This document shows positions 9,259 through 15,842 of a stretch of 15,842 nt of DNA, in pieces. Position 1 is the stretch's first letter; each line of letters opens with the position of its first letter. Where the stretch lies: contig JADGJG010000601.1 in assembly GCA_027596195.1 (NCBI GenBank), forward strand, positions 1 through 15,842, given 5' to 3'. The notes beneath the pieces were generated by a model. The model was not told the origin of the DNA. It saw only the letters and a list, made by a program, of their open reading frames with translations, and did no database searches. Made by a program: the position numbers and the translations under genes. The DNA is from Podochytrium sp. JEL0797 (lineage: Eukaryota; Chytridiomycota; Chytridiomycetes; Chytridiales; Chytriomycetaceae).

Positions 9259-9630
9259 ATGCTTCTTTCCAAGACTCTCTCTCTCGTTTGCAACACCGGA
9301 GGGCCCCTCTTCGCTCGCTCCGTGTGCTGTGGAAGCACCCCAGCCAAGTGCACCTTCACAATGCATGTTCAAGAACCCCCTTTTCCACAAGAACCCTGTG
9401 TCTTTGAACATCAGTTCGCCGGAAGCACGCGTGGATTCGGCGGCAAGAACAAGGTTGCGGGTATGACTCCCATTTCAAGTTGCGAGGCTCTCGCGATGGT
9501 GGGCGAGGAGATTGCGACGGAGGGGGCGTTCATTTTGGCCGTAAAGGGGAAGGCGAATGATATTTTGAAGGGGATGCATGAGAGTATTGTTGTTTCGCGT
9601 GGCCGCTTCTACATCAAGCGCATTCAGTGA
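9259..9630 (+). CDS. Putative mitochondrial ribosomal protein, uS11m-like (copy A)
   Basis: ATG 9259 begins 123 residues with a presequence-like start (MLLSKTLSLVCNTGGPLFAR). The region STRGFGGKNKVAGMTPISSC followed by an Ala/Glu helix, AFILAVKGKANDILKGM and RFYIKRIQ resembles the G-F-K-G...T-P-x-A-A, V-K-G and I-x-x-I segments of ribosomal protein S11. The usual C-terminal signature T-P-I-P-H-N-G-C-R is absent: the frame stops (TGA 9628) right where it would begin. A GTGAAT donor at 9627 and a pyrimidine-rich TAG acceptor at 9721-9723 could splice to a further exon, but the frame beyond does not give the signature either. Family assignment is tentative; that this is a real, probably mitochondrial, protein is more likely than not. 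Within the unit it faces the phosphatase gene convergently across the junction. Confidence 0.45.
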   Translation: MLLSKTLSLVCNTGGPLFARSVCCGSTPAKCTFTMHVQEPPFPQEPCVFEHQFAGSTRGFGGKNKVAGMTPISSCEALAMVGEEIATEGAFILAVKGKANDILKGMHESIVVSRGRFYIKRIQ

Positions 9631-9803
9631 ATTAAAGGTTGAAATTTTGGGCTCCATTCTCCGGACAAACGAGATCTACCCCCACGGGCTCTGCGTGCAT
9701 CTGATACTCCCTCTCTTTTCTAGAAACAGAATCCTGGCTTCGCGGGAAGATCGCCAAGGGTGGGCTCGTTTTCTCCGATCACCTCGCCTTCTGTTCTCGT
9801 TTA

Positions 9804-9805
9804 CG
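9804..9805. other. Copy A / copy B junction
   Basis: The junction joins ...TCTCGTTTAC to GCATGACTTC.... Only single-base matches occur by chance between the two left-hand contexts (3763-3766 ATTT and 9801-9804 TTAC), so no left-side microhomology is seen. On the minus strand the junction replaces the 3' half of intron 9 of the phosphatase gene with DNA from downstream of the putative uS11m gene. Confidence 0.95.
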
Positions 9806-9820
9806 CATGACTTCGGGAGG

Positions 9821-11511
9821 TCAAAGCAGGAAATACGCACCACGCTCCGTGTGGGAAACGGGAACTTCACTCAAAGACACTTCCGACACCTCCTCAATCA
9901 GAACGACCACACCATCCTCAACGGCATCCACAGAACCGAAAGACGCGTCCGCAACAGCATCGTTGGATTCCGTCAACACGAGAGCCACGTCGCGCGAAAC
10001 CTCCTCGGACGGAACAACACTCGTTTCGACCACCACAACTTCTTCCACGTTGGCGAATCCTTCAGCCTCGGAATCAGAAGCAAGGAAGGTCTCCACAGTC
10101 ACAACCTCCTCGACTCGCACTTCCGTCACACCCACGCCAAATTCACTGGGAATCGTGTGAACAAGCTCCGTTGTTTCAACCACAACAACCTCCTCCACGA
10201 TTCTCACAACTCCCAAAGAACCGGCATAATCGGCTGGAAGGAGTTCAACAGTCTCTTCAACGGTTGTAGTTGTCGTGCTCTCGACATTTTCAGATTCGCG
10301 AGCGACACTCCCGCACGTTGACACATCCCGAGCAATCACCACTTCGCTCACAGCCTTGGTACCCTCCAACGCGATATCCCTTACTCCTGCATCCCCCTTG
10401 ACTTCATCTCCGTGTGGAACCACACACTCCTCCGTAACTTCCACAAACTCTTGCACGATCGTTTCTGAAACCGCTGCGTCGCCAACGGGAGACAAATCTT
10501 CTTCAATCGTCTCTTCAATCACGAATTCCATTGAATCGGAGTCCACGGGGCTTCCAACTTGAGCTGCGACGGCTTCTTCGGTCAGGTACTCGATGGTTTC
10601 GATGACGACCGTTTCTTCCACGAATTTCACAACTGGTCGAAACGGGTGCGAAAAGGGTAAGTGTTTGCAAATTCATTCTTTGGGGGGGGGGGGGGGGGGT
10701 TAATTTACCTTCGATGCTGAACGCTTCGCCAAGCTCGGAGGCAACGACAGTCTCGGTCACGACCTCCTCCGACTCAGCAACAACAGTCTCCTCCTGAATG
10801 TCACGAGCGGTCAAATCTGGGAAAATGAAAGTGTGAGTGCCAAAAAAAAATAACAGAAACGAGAACACGTACTTGTTTCCATCTCGTTTGACGTCTCAAC
10901 CACGACGTTTTCGTCTACCACGATTTCAGTCACGTTGGCGGAGGAGCCAATGTCAACAGGAAGCTCGTCCTCGGATACTTGACTGGTTTCTTGAATGACC
11001 AAGAGAGTGCTGGAAGCCGCGCCTGTTCACCAAGAAACGACAATGAGAACTCGACCAGTTTTGAAACCCTGAACGCACCCGATTCCATCGTGGATTCGAT
11101 TTCTCCCTCTTCGAGAACAGATCCAGACCCACTCAGCTCCTTCAATCGCGCCTCCGAATCGTCAGGTTCCACCTCACCCGCCACAACAACCTCCTCCACC
11201 TGCGCCTTAAACACACTCTTATCCTCTTTCATCTCCCATCGCTTCTTGACCTGCTCCACCCACTCAGAATACGTGAGCATCACATCCACCCCGTTTCCAA
11301 CCACAGCAATCACCACAACCGTCATATTGTCGCGTCCGTATCCCGTCGTGTTGGTGTCATCAGCAAGACAATATTCCATCATGAGTTCGCAAATCTCGCT
11401 CAAGGTTTTGTCTTCTGAAATCTTGGCCATGACGAAATCGACGACTTCGTCGTTGGACATGCAATCCCAGATTCCTGAAGGAGTGGATAGGGAAAAAAAT
11501 AGATCAGCAAT

Positions 11512-11545
<34 letters not shown>

Positions 11546-12716
11546 GGGGGGGGTGCTTTTGAATTGAGCTGGCCGAAAACTCACCATCGCATGCAACCAC
11601 CAAAAAGTCATCCTCCTTGGGGACCAACTCTCTTGACATAATGTCCGGATTCACCGTCACGGCTTGGTCCTCGGGTCCCAGTTCCGTGTTTTTCTTAAAT
11701 TCGAAGTCTCCCACGGCCCGGCTGAGGGCGAGGTTTCCTGTGTATATTGGAAGTTGGATTTTTTAGCATGAATGACTGCGCATGAAAGAACGAAAACGCG
11801 AGTGAGAAAAAAGCAAACCATTCACGCGTTTGGATTCAACATATCCACCAGCGGCCACGATTCTCGCGCTTTCGCCTGAGTTTCGAGGTTTGTATTAAAA
11901 AGATATTCACAAGAATAAATACGCTGATGGAATACGAAATGAGTTCATACCGTCGTTCGTTGGTTTGTGATCATCGGAGAGGGCCACCGCGTTTCCTTGG
12001 CTTGACAACACGGCACGACTGTCTCCTGCGTTTCCACAATAGAGCATCATTTTGTCAGTGACTAGGACAGTGACGGCTGTACATCCGACATCAGGGTTCG
12101 GGTCATCTGTTTGAAACACGAATTCACGTGTCAGCCAACTCGGCACTGAAATCCCCACGAAATCTACAGCCCCCTTACCCGCCCTCAACGCAACATCTGT
12201 CTCCAAGAATCCGTTCTTGATGGCCGCTCGGTAGTTTCCCTTCGTAAATTCGGGGTCTTGGATAATTTTGTTGTGCAGGTGCTTTTCGGAATATTCTGCG
12301 ACTGAGGACCCGCCGTGGCCGTCATATACCGCAAAGAACGAGTGTCTGGTGGATTAAAGTTGTATTAGAAAGGTGTCTGGAACGAAAAACAACGATCGAA
12401 TCAAATGGGGCTTCTCTGATGATTCGAGAAGTCCGCTCGCTCTGTCCAATGAGCAGCCCAGTGGCAGACCAGTCCCATTCATAACCAATCGTTTGGCTTC
12501 AAACTACTCAATGCGGTGGCCACGATTTTACCTTGGATGCTTGGCATCGGAGTCCTCGGAGTTGTCTTCACCGTCCAACAAATTGAGGATGGTTGCATGT
12601 GCATCCTCCATGGTGTTTCGCCAGCCCTGCATCGACGACACTGCATAGAGAAAGCGGTCGTCTCCGCCATTGGCAGTGCTCTTGTCGGTGATGGGAGCGG
12701 AAAGCGATGATCCCAT
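9821..12716 (-). CDS. 3'-truncated duplicate of the PP2C fusion gene (copy B)
   Basis: Exons 1-9 are repeated: 12716-12532, 12345-12179, 12106-11951, 11875-11819, 11737-11585, 11474-11079, 11022-10873, 10816-10709 and 10632-9841. The donor of intron 9 (GTGCGT at 9840) is present, but the junction at 9805 removes the rest of the intron and exons 10-13. If the donor is not used, translation continues through GAYFLL to TGA at 9821-9823, giving about 727 residues. The PP2C catalytic domain is complete, with all motifs of the full copy; the acidic tail is about half length and the tropomodulin-like domain is absent. A cryptic acceptor in the fused DNA could give another end. If the duplication is real, this is an untethered phosphatase; if not, it is an assembly echo. 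Confidence 0.8.
10682..10699 (+). repeat. G18 homopolymer (copy B)
   Basis: Same run and length as in copy A, in intron 8 of the truncated duplicate. Confidence 0.97.
11513..11553 (+). repeat. (GT)15 microsatellite plus G9 run (copy B)
   Basis: Same structure and unit number as in copy A, in intron 5 of the truncated duplicate. Confidence 0.97.
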
Positions 12717-13437
12717 CAAGTTTTGATTGGAAAAAAATCAAAAACAAAAACGCCACTTGGCACGTGCGGATTGCGTGTGGATGCTCTCATAAGAATGTTA
12801 AAGAAGATGGTTAGAATAGATTCTTGTGGATGAATTACCGCAGAGAGTGGGTATGAAAGTTATGCGTGTCTTGCACCAACACACCCTTATTTTAAACTTA
12901 AGCTCCATAAAAAGAAAAAATTCACTGCGATTGAGCGGCAATCGTGGGGGCCATGTACATCCTATTTGCAATCGAAGCTGAAACCATTTGGTCAGATCTA
13001 CTTCGGCCGCCGGCCTGCAAAATCGATGAGCGGGGTAAATGTCCAAGTCCCTGCGACGCTCTTAGCGTTTCCGAGATGCTTGATGTAACATGCGAATTTC
13101 ATGAAAGGCGAAAGCAGTTTGGACCAAAACGCGTGTTTCAATAATTTGAGGCCACCAATTTGTGACTTCACTTCCCTCTTTTCTTGTTCTCAAACAAGAA
13201 CAGGAATTTAAATCGCAGGAAGAGATCCAAGCGTGAGATAAACGCAAGAGAGTTTGGTTCCCTTTTCCTCTCTGGATTATTGAGTTCGCTGCCGGAATCC
13301 TCCCCTTTCCTTTAAGTATCCCCTAAGTTGCATAAAGAGGGTAAACGTAAAAATGGTGGTGAAATGGGCGTTGTCACTTGTCAGATTTAAAATAATATTC
13401 ATTCCCACTGCAATCAATTAAAAAAAATGGTTGATGC
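12717..13437. other. Spacer between phosphatase duplicate and mtSSB (copy B)
   Basis: This repeats 6679-7399. It contains the second resolvase relic and the second short inverted repeat (13181-13200), and no supported gene. Confidence 0.6.
12929..12975 (+). pseudogene. Relic fragment of the Cce1-like resolvase gene (copy B)
   Basis: Identical to the fragment in copy A; it was already in the unit before the unit was doubled. Confidence 0.65.
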
Positions 13438-14070
13438 CTACTCGGCAGAATCAAGAGAAAGACCATGCACAGCCGTTTCAGTTTCTTCCTTGGTTTTTGG
13501 GACGGCTGGTTTGAGAACGTTCACACTCTCTGTAATGCGTTTCGTTAGAGAATACTGTATAAATACGTAAAAACGAGAACTCACCAGCAACTAACTGCGT
13601 GTACGTCCTCCCACTCTCGGATTTCCAATAATGCAATCTCCCCTCAACGCTCACCAATGCCCCTGTGTCAACCCGAAGTGTGCTTCCCGGAGTGTACTTC
13701 CAGAGAATGTTACTGAAATCCTTAATTGTGTGCCACTCGACTTGAGACTCCCACGTCGTGCTGTTCGCACGTTTGAAACGGTTGTTGGAGGCGACGGAAA
13801 ACGACCAGACACCACGGGGCGGAGCAGTTGTTGGGGCAGCGGCCTGCCCTTCCTTCGGGAAGAATGGCTTGAACTCTGGGGTTTGGCCGACGTATCCGAT
13901 GAGGGAGACCTTGTTTTTTGTAACAAAACCTGAAGAGGATAATAGGCTTCAGCGGTTGGGTGAACAAAAGGGGTTCATTTACTTTTGGCGCAGGTAAGCT
14001 GCATCGGATGATAGCTTGGAAGCGCTCGGTTAGAGCTATTGGTGATCAACGACGACAGAAGGCAATTCAT
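13438..14070 (-). CDS. RIM1: Mitochondrial single-stranded DNA-binding protein (copy B)
   Basis: Exons 14070-13983, 13929-13585 and 13529-13438 repeat the 174-residue protein of copy A with no difference seen. The promoter region, TATA-like box (14115-14122) and upstream ORF are also present, so both copies should be expressible if the duplication is real. Confidence 0.88.
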
Positions 14071-14122
14071 TTCGGAGTGAGAAAAGTTACCGCTCTCGCA
14101 TGTTTGATGCCGAAAATTTATA

Positions 14123-15296
14123 CCCTTGCGAATCGGGGCTCAATGGGCACAATTTTGCCCTTCAAAAATTTTCACATCGCGAACAAGTTTACCCCTTTGA
14201 TCGACGCTTGGAGGTCATTCCCAACTTTCACTTGAACTGTTTAAGTTTAGTTTTTTGGCGTCTTTCTGATTCGATTTGGAAATGCTCGGAAACCCGCGGG
14301 AACACAGCTTTGTTTTCGCCCGACTTAAAGAACCGCTTTGTTGGAAGCCTGGCTAATGTTCTTGCAGTCGTTGAACCGCACTCCACTCAATCTTCCTTCA
14401 CTGCCGACCCGGTGAAAAACAATTCTCGCTTCTACGTTCCCGCCCTCTTCATTTTCCCTGTTGCTGGTAAGTTCACTTTGTCCGCATCACTATCAGCTCC
14501 AAATGCATTCGGGATAAAAGTCGACGATATCCCAGCCACGGTACAACTCCCATCGCCTCTTCCTTCCTTGATATTCACCCACAAAAATCAATATTTTCTT
14601 GATTATCGGCCTGTTGAACTGCGAATTTCAGACATTGGCGCAAGTGCAATTGTTCAATGTTTTGAAATCTCTACAATCCGGCTCTTCTCCCCGCCTTAGT
14701 CTTTTCTCAGCTCCTCGTTGAGGTGGGATATTTTCAAATTCCCGCGAAACTCGCTAGCCTCCATCAAATGTCAATCCTGCTTCGGAACTGTAACTTTTTT
14801 AGATCGCAGTGTATTGCGTGAGCCACCATCGCAGTGTCGCCGGCCCGTGAAACAAGAATTCAAGTCTCACGTCTTCTCCTTGACTCCCTTTCTGTTCCCT
14901 CCAGTACCCTTCGCGCCCACCCACATCCCATAACATCATTTCCATCACACGCCTCTCAGCACAACTCCACTCCTTCGGTGCACATATTTTATTTAAATTT
15001 TCTAACAGTTTGGGGTCCCATCCATTGGCAACACATAGAAAACCGACTTCCCAGCGCCTTTAAGCCTCTCTGCTGCCGCCCATTTCGGTTTAAAGGAGGT
15101 CGTTTCGGCATTATTGAAGAGAAAATGGCCGCGGCAAATCTCAAGTTCCAGGTCGGAGTGAGAAAGGAAACGGAATTGGCGCGGAGAATTTCGTGTGTAA
15201 CCGCTCGACCCTTTCAGTTTGACCCCTTGGAAGGTTTGCCAAACAAAAGTCGGAATCACACAGAAGCGAGCGCTCCAAAAACACTCCAAAAACAAG
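14123..15296. other. 1.2-kb stretch without a recognised gene (copy B)
   Basis: Repeat of 8085-9258. The same 199-codon unrecognised open frame is present (14100-14699). Confidence 0.4.
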
Positions 15297-15668
15297 ATGC
15301 TTCTTTCCAAGACTCTCTCTCTCGTTTGCAACACCGGAGGGCCCCTCTTCGCTCGCTCCGTGTGCTGTGGAAGCACCCCAGCCAAGTGCACCTTCACAAT
15401 GCATGTTCAAGAACCCCCTTTTCCACAAGAACCCTGTGTCTTTGAACATCAGTTCGCCGGAAGCACGCGTGGATTCGGCGGCAAGAACAAGGTTGCGGGT
15501 ATGACTCCCATTTCAAGTTGCGAGGCTCTCGCGATGGTGGGCGAGGAGATTGCGACGGAGGGGGCGTTCATTTTGGCCGTAAAGGGGAAGGCGAATGATA
15601 TTTTGAAGGGGATGCATGAGAGTATTGTTGTTTCGCGTGGCCGCTTCTACATCAAGCGCATTCAGTGA
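15297..15668 (+). CDS. Putative mitochondrial ribosomal protein, uS11m-like (copy B)
   Basis: Same 123-residue frame as copy A. This copy would face the native right flank of the unit, which is outside the window, so a possible extra 3' exon could only be judged beyond base 15842. The putative acceptor TAG of copy A recurs at 15759-15761. Confidence 0.45.
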   Translation: MLLSKTLSLVCNTGGPLFARSVCCGSTPAKCTFTMHVQEPPFPQEPCVFEHQFAGSTRGFGGKNKVAGMTPISSCEALAMVGEEIATEGAFILAVKGKANDILKGMHESIVVSRGRFYIKRIQ

Positions 15669-15842
15669 ATTAAAGGTTGAAATTTTGGGCTCCATTCTCC
15701 GGACAAACGAGATCTACCCCCACGGGCTCTGCGTGCATCTGATACTCCCTCTCTTTTCTAGAAACAGAATCCTGGCTTCGCGGGAAGATCGCCAAGGGTG
15801 GGCTCGTTTTCTCCGATCACCTCGCCTTCTGTTCTCGTTTAC

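Larger units (their letters stand above)
3767..9804 (+). repeat. Tandem direct repeat, copy A (6038 bases)
   Basis: The bases from 3767 recur at a fixed offset of 6038 up to the end of the window. The match begins at GCATGACTTCGGGAGG (3767 and 9805); the bases just before differ (AATTT versus TTTAC), which places the left boundary exactly. All positions I compared, including translated frames and simple-repeat lengths, agree between the copies. The unit holds exons 1-9 of the phosphatase fusion gene, mtSSB and the putative uS11m gene. No terminal repeats, transposase or target-site duplication are visible, so this is not a recognisable transposon. Confidence 0.97.
9805..15842 (+). repeat. Tandem direct repeat, copy B (6038 bases, ends at window end)
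   Basis: This is the second full unit, head to tail with copy A and without any spacer. It ends at the last base of the window, exactly at the position equivalent to the end of copy A (9804). The right flank of the unit is therefore not seen, and it cannot be told from this sequence whether a third copy or unique DNA follows. Confidence 0.97.

Noticed and set aside
8796..9407. A 203-codon plus-strand frame and its reverse-strand partners (8964-9359 and 9103-9411)
   Set aside because: They overlap the uS11m-like gene in other frames, and their translations have no domain-like pattern.
9578..10321. A 247-codon plus-strand frame running across the copy A/copy B junction, which might look like a new fusion gene
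   Set aside because: Its first part overlaps the uS11m-like gene in another frame, and its second part is antisense to the phosphatase tail. It is an accident of the junction.
3767..15842. The repeat unit as a transposon or integrated element
   Set aside because: No transposase, terminal inverted repeats, LTRs or target-site duplications are visible, and the unit carries ordinary housekeeping genes.

Overview
This window is nuclear DNA of a eukaryote, most likely a fungus. It carries intron-dense genes with short GT-AG introns, mostly 50 to 115 bases, several with CTAAC or CTAAT branch-like motifs. A Cce1/Ydc2-type mitochondrial Holliday junction resolvase, a WSC-domain secreted protein relic and a Ptc2/3-like PP2C phosphatase point to fungi. 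A tropomodulin-like LRR domain hints at an early-diverging lineage, but this last step is inference.

Layout. Bases 12-997 (+) encode the Cce1-like resolvase. Bases 1185-1603 (+) hold the decayed remains of a secreted WSC-repeat protein. Bases 1718-6678 (-) are one 13-exon gene. Hand tracing of every splice junction gives a continuous frame of 1335 residues: an N-terminal PP2C phosphatase domain, about 800 residues of Val/Glu-rich repeats, and a C-terminal tropomodulin-like leucine-rich domain. Next come a 0.7-kb spacer with a small relic of the resolvase gene, the mitochondrial single-stranded DNA-binding protein (7400-8032, -), a 1.2-kb stretch with no recognised gene, and a small putative mitochondrial ribosomal protein, possibly uS11m (9259-9630, +).

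The dominant structural feature is a direct tandem repeat with a 6038-base unit: copy A is 3767-9804 and copy B is 9805-15842. The window length equals 3766 + 2 x 6038, so the sequence stops exactly at the end of copy B. Every part I compared is identical between copies, including an 18-base G run and a 15-unit GT microsatellite. This may be a very recent duplication, a circular or multi-copy element, or an assembly artefact at a contig end. The left breakpoint lies in intron 9 of the phosphatase gene, so copy B of that gene keeps the phosphatase and part of the repeat tail but loses the tropomodulin-like end. The mtSSB and the putative ribosomal protein are complete in both copies.

Functionally, the neighbourhood combines nuclear genes for mitochondrial DNA maintenance (resolvase, mtSSB), a probable mitochondrial ribosomal protein, and an unusual phosphatase that by its domains would link dephosphorylation to actin-filament ends. 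The fusion gene and the repeat are the two items most worth following up.
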